From assembly GCA_001644045.1 (NCBI GenBank), contig LUUF01000066.1:1-50595 (forward strand): 50,595 bases of DNA, given 5' to 3'. Both the position numbers and the translations under genes were made by a program. The first letter of the stretch is position 1. Every line of letters starts with the position of its first letter. The DNA comes from Methylomonas methanica (GTDB lineage: Bacteria; Pseudomonadota; Gammaproteobacteria; Methylococcales; Methylomonadaceae). The notes beneath the pieces are model-generated. The model did not search any database. It saw only the letters and a program-made list of their open reading frames with translations, and was not told the DNA's origin. Shown here piece after piece: positions 1 to 7,755 of this stretch.

Positions 1-295
1 TTTTCAAAGCCGTTTGACAATATCCGAAGCTGATAGAATTTCCTGATAGTCCGACAGTTATACTCGAGGGGTTATTAATAGCACCTGCAAAGGTGGGATC
101 GCCACCACAGACATCAATCGGCGTGCCATTGACTGACAGTTGATTGTTGAAGGTCGCGGCTGCACTAGCGAAGCCGCCCATAGTGAATTGGGTAAAGTTC
201 GCCGTTACTGTTACGGGACTAGCATAGCTGCCTGCCGTCGCAGCGGTAAGCGCAAGTATCGCTAGAATTGGGGACAATTTCATGTTTAATAACAT
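1..295 (-). CDS. Secreted protein, N-terminal part only (runs off the window)
   Basis: Reading leftwards from 295 gives an open frame to base 1 with no stop, so only the first ~98 residues are visible. Two in-frame ATGs exist (295 and 283); neither has a clear ribosome site. From the second, the protein starts MKLSPILAILALTAATAGSYA, a typical Sec signal peptide, followed by a Thr/Asn/Gly-rich mature part with two cysteines (IDVCGGD and FGYCQ). Such proteins are common among exported, sometimes PEP-CTERM-anchored, proteins of methanotrophs, but the C-terminus needed to judge that is outside the window. No function is assigned. Confidence 0.6.
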   Translation of the reverse strand, partial: MLLNMKLSPILAILALTAATAGSYASPVTVTANFTQFTMGGFASAAATFNNQLSVNGTPIDVCGGDPTFAGAINNPSSITVGLSGNSISFGYCQTALK

Positions 296-337
296 GCGTC
301 CGATACGCGTTGCTATTCGCAGCTACGGAGTATATTA

Positions 338-376
338 GGGTCAGAATACAGTTAAAGAAAATACTACTCTGACCCC
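338..376. repeat. Inverted repeat GGGTCAGA...TCTGACCCC
   Basis: GGGTCAGA (338-345) and TCTGACCC (368-375) form an 8-bp perfect inverted repeat around a 22-base AT-rich centre, between two minus-strand genes. Sequences of this form (GGGTCAGA...ATTCTGACCC) are widespread mobile palindromes in proteobacteria; here it may also act as a hairpin between the two genes. It has no long T tract for a canonical terminator. Confidence 0.5.
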
Positions 377-394
377 ATTTATGTTCCGGTTTGT

Positions 395-1045
395 CTAGAA
401 CGGCATTAGTTTTATCGGGGCTTTTCCGAATTCGGTTTTATATTCGCCATTGGGTACGTACCAGCCCGGGCCTTGGCTACCGCTATTCCAGTTGACGCGC
501 TTGCCGTCAGTGGTCCATTCATTCAATTTGTTCCCGCTTTCCAATAGATATTGGTCGGCTCTGCAAACGGTATTGAGCCAAGGATCGACGATTAACCAGG
601 CTTTCGCGGCTTGCAATTGGGTAAATTCGGCCACGCTCGAAAAATTGAGATGTTTGCTATTAATTGTGTCCTCTGAAATCAGGCAAAAAGCATGATCGCC
701 CTTTTTATAAACGGTGCCTATATAAATAAGTTCGGGCTTGATGAAGTGAATTTTTAGTGCGTAATATCCGCTTAATGCAGCCATTTCCCCGCAATTGCCA
801 GATCGATCGCCGACATTCATCTTCACTAATTGTTCGGCAATATTGTAATTGGATGTTGCACCGCTAAGTCGGTGCTGATCGGAGTTGTCACATTCATTCC
901 AGCGTTTTTCGTGCTTGGCGGTCATCGGCCAAACCTCGGCATGGCCGTCATGCGTTACTTTGTAAAGCTTATTGTTGGACTTATGGCCCTTCTTGAAAAA
1001 ACTTCTGACTCGATCTTTGATTTCTGCTGCGCCTAAAATATTCAT
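395..1045 (-). CDS. Papain/transglutaminase-like Cys-His-Asp protein, putative effector or toxin
   Basis: 216 residues from the ATG at 1045, which has GGAG nine bases upstream; a longer frame from a TTG at 1102 has no better support. Three motifs in the right order suggest a papain-fold catalytic triad: GNCGEMAAL (Cys85), KGDHAFCL (His118) and LIVDPW (Asp154). The spacing resembles C58-type (YopT/AvrPphB) and other effector cysteine proteases, deamidases or transglutaminases. No signal peptide or membrane segment is seen. The N-terminal ~75 residues are polar and lysine-rich and may carry a targeting or regulatory part. It lies inside what looks like the edge of a tRNA-inserted island, which fits accessory cargo. 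Substrate and role are unknown. Cysteine-protease-like fold is moderately supported; effector/toxin role is inference. Confidence 0.65.
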   Translation of the reverse strand: MNILGAAEIKDRVRSFFKKGHKSNNKLYKVTHDGHAEVWPMTAKHEKRWNECDNSDQHRLSGATSNYNIAEQLVKMNVGDRSGNCGEMAALSGYYALKIHFIKPELIYIGTVYKKGDHAFCLISEDTINSKHLNFSSVAEFTQLQAAKAWLIVDPWLNTVCRADQYLLESGNKLNEWTTDGKRVNWNSGSQGPGWYVPNGEYKTEFGKAPIKLMPF

Positions 1046-1569
1046 AGTTGCGTTCTCCACACCAAGGTTAAGTTCCCTAAGGCGTTTCAACTCCTGTGCC
1101 AAATGTAATCAATAGGCGGCGATAAACGGAAATCGCAGTGATAGCGGGGCTTCCGGGCAGTTGGCCGGAGCCGACCAAAGACTGTTCAGTCAGCGGCTTA
1201 TCTTTAATCGACACGATATGGCGTGTCGAATACGGAATATCGTGTCGGATTCGATGATTCAATGGGACGCCTTATTAAGCGAGAGATCATTACCGATCGT
1301 TAGGGTAGAGCCTGATTGCTCAAATGCGTATACGCCGGAAATGTTTGCAAGGCCATAAGGTGCGCAGACTATAGTGTGCCGCCGTCAGACACACCGTTCG
1401 CGATCGTTGCGTCTCGCATGGCTCAGCACAACCTATAGGTGGTCGCATCTTTTTGGGATTACGTCTAGCAGCTGTAGATCAACCAACAGACCTTCGTCAG
1501 AAAAACCATCCGTCTGCTATCGGCGAGCTCGGTAATCTGAGAAAGTTTGACCATCGGTTATTTTGCCCG
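1046..1569. other. Gene-poor island edge
   Basis: No open frame here has a plausible start, codon pattern or recognisable product. Short frames on both strands (for example 1161-1358 +) look random. The stretch probably belongs to the same inserted segment as the cysteine-protease-like gene, because it precedes the tRNA fragment. Confidence 0.4.
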
Positions 1570-1600
1570 AGGGCACAGGGCAGGGCACATATTAGGGCAC
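1570..1600. repeat. Three AGGGCAC iterons with 12-bp period
   Basis: AGGGCAC occurs at 1570-1576, 1582-1588 and 1594-1600, starts exactly 12 bp apart. They lie ~120 bp from the tRNA 3' fragment. Direct repeats beside a tRNA att site are the usual arrangement of integrase or excisionase arm-type sites; that role is inferred from position only. Confidence 0.45.
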
Positions 1601-1717
1601 AACCAGACACAAACCAAACGCATTGAAACGCGCTTGACCTTCGGGCGATTTCTGTTATCCTTTTGATCTAAAGGACGTTTCAGCGTGTCCCGATGTGTTC
1701 GCCTGTTATTGGTTGGC

Positions 1718-1763
<46 letters not shown>

Positions 1764-1771
1764 GACAAATG

Positions 1772-1804
1772 AAAGGCTTAGGTTTAACCACCTAGGCCTT
1801 TTTT
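1772..1804 (+). terminator. Rho-independent terminator behind the tRNA fragment
   Basis: An 11-bp stem (AAAGGCTTAGG with CCTAGGCCTTT, one G-T pair) with an 8-base loop is followed by a run of T. It starts 9 bases after the tRNA CCA and is the expected terminator of a single-gene tRNA transcript. Confidence 0.8.
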
Positions 1805-2015
1805 GTTGTCTGTCGGTTTTGTAAGCTAGATCATTAGAAATGCTAATCAACACTTAACGCTTGTTGGAAGTTGCCTATCATTAAACCGAACGATTTTCGG
1901 CGGGATGGAATCTGCATCTTTATCGTTACGACGCGCAGAAGGTGGGAGCATAACTCCAGGACTATGGGATAATTCGGTAGCGGTGAACTCTCATCGCGAC
2001 AAACAGGAAATACAA

Positions 2016-2300
2016 ATGTATTCGTCAGATGATGAAATCGGCATTATTACTGCCTTTGTAGAGCAATTGGAAGAGCAGTCTATCCCGCGCGCGTTGGCCG
2101 TTAAGAAAAGAGTAGAAGATGGAGACACGCTAAACGAGATTGAGATAATGCATTTCGAGCAAATGCTCTCCGAGGCCAGCACTATGATGCCACTGCTGAA
2201 ACATCACCCTGAATATCAAAAATTGATCGCTGAATTAGCGAATCTGTACAACGAAATTTCTGAACGCGCCCTACTTAACCAGTTAAACACCCAGGCTTAG
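2016..2300 (+). CDS. Small hypothetical acidic helical protein
   Basis: 94 residues from ATG 2016, chosen because AGGA sits about seven bases upstream; the frame extends back to 1905 but those extra residues look non-coding. The protein is acidic and predicted helical throughout (for example EQLEEQSIPRALAVKKRV and EYQKLIAELANLYNEI), with no cysteines, signal peptide or membrane segment. I do not recognise the family. It is the first gene after the tRNA fragment and terminator, so it probably belongs to the native chromosome. It is separated from the convergent gene at 2416 by a hairpin terminator. Confidence 0.6.
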   Translation: MYSSDDEIGIITAFVEQLEEQSIPRALAVKKRVEDGDTLNEIEIMHFEQMLSEASTMMPLLKHHPEYQKLIAELANLYNEISERALLNQLNTQA

Positions 2301-2364
2301 GAAGCTGATGACCTAGGTCTGGGTATGTCGTCATTGTAGAAAGCTGCCCAAAAATTTTGCGCAC

Positions 2365-2391
2365 AAAAAAGCCGGGCGTACCCGGCTTTCT
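2365..2391 (-). terminator. Terminator between convergent small genes
   Basis: AAAGCCGGG-CGTA-CCCGGCTTT is a perfect 9-bp stem with a 4-base loop. On the minus strand it is followed by six T, so it mainly ends the gene at 2416-2655; it can also serve the plus-strand gene. Confidence 0.8.
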
Positions 2392-2415
2392 GGAATTACA
2401 GCTGTAAAACGGCTG

Positions 2416-2655
2416 CTATTCGAAAGAAACTTCTTCCAGACTGGCTAAACAGCCCAGTCCTCTGGCAAATTCCTGTAATTCACTGGCCATGTGATAGTTA
2501 AGGATGGAGTTTGTCTTCAAATCGACAATCGCGTACTCGACAATCGGGTCGTCACTCTGCAGTCTCGGCTTGTACTTTAATAGTTTTTTTGATTCTTTCG
2601 CCAGCTTACGATTAAGCCGAGCCGTTAGCGCGCGAATTGATACCAACTTTTTCAT
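2416..2655 (-). CDS. Small basic hypothetical protein
   Basis: 79 residues from ATG 2655, which has GGAG seven bases upstream; a TTG two codons earlier is less likely. The N-terminal half is strongly basic (RLNRKLAKESKKLLKYKPRL) and could bind nucleic acid or a membrane surface; the C-terminal half is mixed and has one cysteine. No known domain is recognised. It is monocistronic, with its own terminator at 2365-2391. Confidence 0.55.
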   Translation of the reverse strand: MKKLVSIRALTARLNRKLAKESKKLLKYKPRLQSDDPIVEYAIVDLKTNSILNYHMASELQEFARGLGCLASLEEVSFE

Positions 2656-2889
2656 ATCCAATCTCCATGCGTTAAAACAGAATCTGCAGTATATGTGATT
2701 TTGACGGTTTGATGACAGCGGTAGGCAAAAAAGCCAGAGACTATTTGCTTACTGGTTTGGATTTTTAATCTTTGCTTTTCATGTCAATCACCCAGTGAAT
2801 ATTAAGCTGGCTAGCGTATGCAAAGCACAGATAATATAGTGTGTATTAAACATGGCGGATCCGATTCCGCACTAACCATGAGGGTTTTC

Positions 2890-4263
2890 ATGTCTGAGCA
2901 AACCAATGCTTACCAAGCAATATCCACTCCAGGCCGGGAGGTTTGGTTGACTACCGCCGATCAGCGTGTTTTGTTTCAACCGCAGACAAGTCCATTTAGT
3001 TTTAACGACAACCTAGACGATTTGCCGGCAATAACAGTCGATGCCGGCGATATTTATCAAACCATGGAGGGCTTCGGATTCTCCTTAACCGGGGGAAGCG
3101 CCATGCTGATTGCTGCGCTACCCGATCTCGAACGGCAGGCTTTATTACGGGAATTGTTTTTGCCTGATGGCGACGGTATCGGCGTCAGTTTTTTGCGCCT
3201 TAGCATCGGTGCCTCGGATTTAAGCGAACGTTGTTTTAGCTATGACGATATGCCGGATGGACAAACCGACCCCGAGCTTGCATATTTTGATTTGAACGCC
3301 GGGGATAGTGACGTTATCCCGCTGCTCCTGGAGATTCTGACTCTCAATCCAAATATCAAAATCATCGCTACCGCCTGGTCGGCGCCGCGCTGGATGAAGA
3401 CCAACCAGGCTTTTGTCGGCGGTAAACTCAAGCCGGAATACCATGGTGTCTACGCCGCGTATTTAGTGAAATATCTGCAAGCCATGCGCGAGCGCGGCAT
3501 CGTGATCCATGCCATCACTCCGCAGAACGAGCCGCTGAATCAAAAAAACGAACCCAGCATGATTATGGAAGCCAGTGAGCAGGCCGAATTTATAAAGGAT
3601 CATCTTGGGCCGGCCTTGCGCGACGCGGGTTTAACCGATGTGGAGTTGTTTTGCTGGGATCACAATTGCGATGTCAAAGAATACCCGTTGACGGTATTCG
3701 CCGATGCCGACGCCAGGCAGTATCTCAGCGGCTCGGCCTGGCATCTGTACGGCGGTGATATTTCGGTGTTATCGGAAGTGCATCAGGCTTACCCGGACAT
3801 GAAGCTGTATTTCACCGAGCAATGGGTAGGTTCGGACGGTGAATTCGGCGGGGATTTAATGTGGCACGTCCGCCATGTGTTGATCGGCTCCATGCAGCAT
3901 TGGAGCAGGGCGGTGTTGGAATGGAATTTGGCCTCCGACCCGTTTTGCGGCCCGCATACGCCGGGCGGCGAAGCCCGTTGTGTGGGGGCGTTGACAGTGG
4001 ACGGCAACGAAGTAGTTCGTAATGTCGCCTATTACGTGATTGCCCACGCGGCGAAATTCGTCCGGCCGGGTTCTGTCAGGATTAATTCGGGCGAGCAAAG
4101 CGATCTGCCAAACGTGGCCTTCCTCACGCCAACTGGCTCGATCGTGTTGATCGCGCTAAACGACACGGCCGAACCGCAAGAGTTTGCCATTCAATATCTA
4201 GGCAAAAGCGCAGTAGCCACGTTGCCGGCAAGGGCTGTGGCTACTTATGTTTGGGCAGCCTAG
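2890..4263 (+). CDS. Glycoside hydrolase family 30-like (glucosylceramidase/beta-glucosidase type)
   Basis: 457 residues from ATG 2890, preceded by AGGG at a good distance; the frame is open back to 2818, but no signal peptide appears at either start, so a cytoplasmic enzyme is likely. The sequence has the GH30 signatures: EGFGFSLTGG near the N-terminus, the acid/base glutamate in TPQNEP (Glu214) and the nucleophile in YFTEQW (Glu310), inside a (beta/alpha)8 barrel, then a small beta-sandwich C-terminal domain ending in ARAVATYVW. GH30 enzymes are retaining hydrolases acting on beta-glucosides, beta-1,6-glucans or glucosylceramide; substrate cannot be read here. It converges with the phosphorylase-like gene at 4270 (6-bp gap), suggesting both act on beta-linked glucose. 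Confidence 0.85.
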   Translation: MSEQTNAYQAISTPGREVWLTTADQRVLFQPQTSPFSFNDNLDDLPAITVDAGDIYQTMEGFGFSLTGGSAMLIAALPDLERQALLRELFLPDGDGIGVSFLRLSIGASDLSERCFSYDDMPDGQTDPELAYFDLNAGDSDVIPLLLEILTLNPNIKIIATAWSAPRWMKTNQAFVGGKLKPEYHGVYAAYLVKYLQAMRERGIVIHAITPQNEPLNQKNEPSMIMEASEQAEFIKDHLGPALRDAGLTDVELFCWDHNCDVKEYPLTVFADADARQYLSGSAWHLYGGDISVLSEVHQAYPDMKLYFTEQWVGSDGEFGGDLMWHVRHVLIGSMQHWSRAVLEWNLASDPFCGPHTPGGEARCVGALTVDGNEVVRNVAYYVIAHAAKFVRPGSVRINSGEQSDLPNVAFLTPTGSIVLIALNDTAEPQEFAIQYLGKSAVATLPARAVATYVWAA

Positions 4264-4269
4264 CGGCGT

Positions 4270-7200
4270 TCATCCAAGCAGTACATCGACGCGGCGGAAT
4301 TGACCTAAACGCAACGCTTCCGCCGTTTGTCCCTCGATGCAATCACCGTCGAATGTTTGCTTACCGCCGTCCCGACCGTATAAGCGGTATTCAATCGGTT
4401 TAACGGCATTGGGGCCGAAGGTATCTCGATGCTGCGGATTTAGGTAAACCAGCAAGGTCGAGCCGAACAGCGTGCAGGTCGCGCTATCGGCGGGCAATAT
4501 TTTCAGCTCGGCAAATGGCGTGACAGATTGTTCGTGAGTAGTAAAAAACGCCGCTGCCAATAGCGGTGCCGGTTTGAAGGCCAAGCTGTCAGCCTCAAAC
4601 ACAAAAGGCGTCGGTCCCAGGAAGAGATGCATCCATAGATGCAAAAACTCCACCGTGGCGCCGGATAAGCGGGCCACGCAACCGCGACCGTGTTGGCGCG
4701 CATCGACTGTAAAACCGCTACTGACCAGGAAGCTGGAATTTTCTATGGGGTTACGCTTATATTCAGCAGGTTCGTGAAAAGGCAGCAGTAAAGTTTCGAT
4801 GTTGGCGTAAAACTCAGCGACCAAGCCGGCACGCACCATTTCCAGCACAAACTTGTAATGCATGTGTAAAAAGATCGAGCCGTTTTCCAGCCAGCCATAG
4901 TTAAAAACCCCGATGCGCCCCAAGTCCAGCGCGTTGTCACCCAGGGGTTCATTGACCCGATACATACCCAGTTTGGTATCGAACAACTCGGAGTTTTGAA
5001 CGGCCTGGTAAAGAGTATGGGCCTGCGCCGGATCGGCGATGCGCAAGGCATGTACAAAGCCTTCCAGAAATAATGGCAGCTGTTTTTGCCGAAAGCGCAT
5101 TACTGCAATGCCACCCGTTTCCAGCGCCCGATACTGCTCCGCATCGTAAGCAAAATAGGTGGCTATGCCCATAGGCGTGCGGGCTTTGTCAATTGCCGCA
5201 TCCAGATAATTTGCCGCCAAGCTCAGGAAGTTTTGGATTTCGCCAAGCGCAAGTTTTTGTTCGGCACCGGCAAAACCCATGAATACCTGTTCCCGATACG
5301 CTTCTTTCAGCGCGCCGCTTTCCTGCCAGAACAGCTCTGGCGTCAAATCAGAACGTGTTAACAAGTTATGCAGCGCTATAACAAAATGGGCCAATTCGAC
5401 TGGTAAGGCGCAGGGGACATTGAATTGGCTCAGCGCTCTGCGAGTGAACACCACCAAGCGCTCAAGCTCTATGGTTTCGTTCACAGATGAGCCCAAGATG
5501 CCGGGCAGACCGTTCAACGCGTCGCACCAGCCGGGTCGGTCCGCTTCCATCTCGATGCCCACACCGGCCGGATCGAGCGTCGCCAGCTTGTTGGCTACCA
5601 GCGTCAGAATCTTGCCCAATAAACTGGTGTGAACAATCTCACCGTGGCCGGCTTGCGAACGCACTTGATAGCGGCGCTGCCTGCGCGCGTCGATTAGCGA
5701 CTTTTTCTCCGGGCGGTATTGCACCGCGTTGTATTGGCGAACGCCGTTTGCCGTTACCACATACTTTTGCGCGCGCGGCGCCACAATGTGGGTAGGGTCG
5801 AAAAAGCTGTAGGTTTTATCCTGAAATAAATCCGCCAGGCGATCCGGAAAAATCGCCGAATAACTAATCAATAAATCCACCAGATAGGTCCAATGATCCG
5901 ACCAATAGCCGCGGTCGAATTCGGCGTCTTCCACTTCCCGAGTTTGGGTCAAAATTGCGGTCAGAATGGCTTCGGCATCGGTCGCACTTTCCAGCGCCTG
6001 CACCAGTTCCGCATACTTAAATTCTTTGTGCAGCAAGGATTCCAGGGCGGGAAAGTACGGGTAATACTGCGCAAAATTTCGCGGTTCATCCAAGGCAAAA
6101 CGCGAGTTGCGCAAGGAGCAGGGGTTATAGCCGTCCGGCTGAATCAGGTTGAAAAAATAGCGAATGTTTTTGGCATCCAGGGCCGGATCGAAGAACAGGT
6201 CCATGCGCCGATTTTGCAGCACATCGCGAAAGTCGCCGTTACCTTCCGAATAGGGCGTGTCTTGCAATAAAAAATCGTTGTAATCCCGCTCCAGATCGCC
6301 GTGCTTGCGGCCAAACAAATACAAATGCGCGCCGCCGGGTACCGGCATCGAAAAGCCGCCGCGCAAGCCGTTGTCCAGATAACATTGCCGGGCATGGGCG
6401 TCGAACAGCGGCTTGGCGGTGGCGGTAAAAGCGCGTTGGCTGATGTTTTCCACTAGGCGGCGGTTAGCCTCTCGTTTTGCCTCGAAATAATCAGGTTGAG
6501 CGGCTTCGATAAGGAATTGATCCAGAATCTCACGGGAGCCGGCATGACCGTAAACGCCATAAAACACCCGGCTTTCGCCGGGTTGCAGTGATAACGTTAG
6601 ATGTTGAAATGCCGCCGGCGTCTGATTGCCGCTTACCTGATCGGCAAAATCCAGCGCTTGCTCGGCGAAAAACCGTTCCGGTTGAGAAAAATCGCCCGCC
6701 AAACCAAAAATTCGCTCCGGATCGACAATGGCGCGACTGTGCTGGCCGTCCAAGAAGCCGATAAAGAAATTGCCGGCAATCACCGGCTCCACTTGCGGGC
6801 TGTCGGTGGGCCAGACTTTCAAGCGGTAAAACGGCAGATTCTCCGCCACGCCCTCCACCCGCATAAAAGCTTCCGAGGTGCGGCTCATGAATTTGAGTAT
6901 CCATTGATTCATCGCATAGGGCAGCACTTGCGGCAAGCCATCGACGATCTCGATGTGTATGGCTTTATCGGCGGTGTTGACGACCTCCACGCGGCGCAGC
7001 AAGCCTGCCACCGGCGCTTCGGCCAAGGTGAACACGTCGGTACGCAAGCGCAAGCCGAGCTTGGGATTAATTTCCTCCACGCCTACCTCGTGCGGTGTGA
7101 CGTAAAGGCGTTGTGTAACCTCTGGCCCGGCACCGCGCTGAAACGGTTCGTAATTCAGACTGTGCTTGCCATCGCCAACTTTTAGAAAGGTGCGAAAACC

Positions 7201-7437
7201 GCGCGACGGCGTCAGCTGATAAGCTTTATCAGCCGGGAAAAATTCCAAAAAAGCGCCGTCTTTATTCCGTACCCCGAAACTGGCGATAGCCTGACCGCGA
7301 TTGACATAAAACACCCAGGCCGGACGCCCGCGCATGCCGGCAATGCCGGGCAAGAAGCTGGCGAAAGGCGCGCAGTCGTTGTACTGCTCAATGACGAAAC
7401 AGTTTTCGCCGGCGTGGAAATAGTTGGGCTGGGTCAT
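4270..7437 (-). CDS. Large cellobiose-phosphorylase-like enzyme (GH94/GH149/GH161 clan)
   Basis: 1055 residues, no signal peptide, so cytoplasmic. The architecture is that of inverting beta-glucoside phosphorylases: an N-terminal beta-sandwich (~1-300), a linker helix region and an (alpha/alpha)6 barrel (~340-950). Recognisable motifs are YSEGNGDFRDVLQNRR (~396-411), IQPDGYNPCSLRN (~432-444) and RPGWCDALNGLPGILGS (~634-650), where Asp639 sits in the position of the general acid. The length exceeds classical cellobiose phosphorylase (~800 residues) and is nearer to the long beta-1,3-glucan phosphorylases (GH149, GH161). Expected chemistry is phosphate-dependent cleavage of a beta-glucan to alpha-glucose 1-phosphate. 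Substrate and exact family are uncertain. The start at 7437 is the only good Met before the conserved N-terminus. Confidence 0.8.
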   Translation of the reverse strand: MTQPNYFHAGENCFVIEQYNDCAPFASFLPGIAGMRGRPAWVFYVNRGQAIASFGVRNKDGAFLEFFPADKAYQLTPSRGFRTFLKVGDGKHSLNYEPFQRGAGPEVTQRLYVTPHEVGVEEINPKLGLRLRTDVFTLAEAPVAGLLRRVEVVNTADKAIHIEIVDGLPQVLPYAMNQWILKFMSRTSEAFMRVEGVAENLPFYRLKVWPTDSPQVEPVIAGNFFIGFLDGQHSRAIVDPERIFGLAGDFSQPERFFAEQALDFADQVSGNQTPAAFQHLTLSLQPGESRVFYGVYGHAGSREILDQFLIEAAQPDYFEAKREANRRLVENISQRAFTATAKPLFDAHARQCYLDNGLRGGFSMPVPGGAHLYLFGRKHGDLERDYNDFLLQDTPYSEGNGDFRDVLQNRRMDLFFDPALDAKNIRYFFNLIQPDGYNPCSLRNSRFALDEPRNFAQYYPYFPALESLLHKEFKYAELVQALESATDAEAILTAILTQTREVEDAEFDRGYWSDHWTYLVDLLISYSAIFPDRLADLFQDKTYSFFDPTHIVAPRAQKYVVTANGVRQYNAVQYRPEKKSLIDARRQRRYQVRSQAGHGEIVHTSLLGKILTLVANKLATLDPAGVGIEMEADRPGWCDALNGLPGILGSSVNETIELERLVVFTRRALSQFNVPCALPVELAHFVIALHNLLTRSDLTPELFWQESGALKEAYREQVFMGFAGAEQKLALGEIQNFLSLAANYLDAAIDKARTPMGIATYFAYDAEQYRALETGGIAVMRFRQKQLPLFLEGFVHALRIADPAQAHTLYQAVQNSELFDTKLGMYRVNEPLGDNALDLGRIGVFNYGWLENGSIFLHMHYKFVLEMVRAGLVAEFYANIETLLLPFHEPAEYKRNPIENSSFLVSSGFTVDARQHGRGCVARLSGATVEFLHLWMHLFLGPTPFVFEADSLAFKPAPLLAAAFFTTHEQSVTPFAELKILPADSATCTLFGSTLLVYLNPQHRDTFGPNAVKPIEYRLYGRDGGKQTFDGDCIEGQTAEALRLGQFRRVDVLLG

Positions 7438-7677
7438 GGTGGCATCATCGTAGTCAAATAAAAATACCGCAAATCCGGCAGCAGGCAGCTGCTTCGGAAC
7501 TGCATCATAGACAACAAATTATGTTTTCAGAAACCAAAAACATCTAACAAGAATAGGCGGATTGGCGCAGATTGACATACGTAGACTTGGGCAGGCGTTG
7601 CACAAAGCTGCTAGTAGCAAGCCGGCTAATTGTTTAGTGTCGAGTATCCGGATTGGTTAAGAGGGTCGCGATGGGAT
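7438..7677. promoter_or_regulatory. Upstream region of the phosphorylase-like gene
   Basis: 240 bases without a plausible gene. It should contain the promoter of the leftward gene at 7437; I see no convincing -35/-10 pair or operator. Confidence 0.35.
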
Positions 7678-7713
7678 AAAAAAACGCCCCTACCAAGAGC
7701 TTGGTAGAGGCGG
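7678..7713 (-). terminator. Terminator of the RND efflux operon
   Basis: The arms CGCCCCTACCAAG and CTTGGTAGAGGCG pair around a 2-base loop with one mismatch, and on the minus strand the stem is followed by seven T. It lies 43 bases after the stop of the outer-membrane component. Confidence 0.85.
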
Positions 7714-7755
7714 CGCGACAAGCGCTAGAGGGTTAACTGTGTTAATCGAATGAAG

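Noticed and set aside
1161..1358. Small frame in the island edge
   Set aside because: No ribosome site, no family, atypical composition.
1905..2015. N-terminal extension of the small protein at 2016
   Set aside because: ATG 2016 has a good ribosome site and the upstream residues look like random translation.
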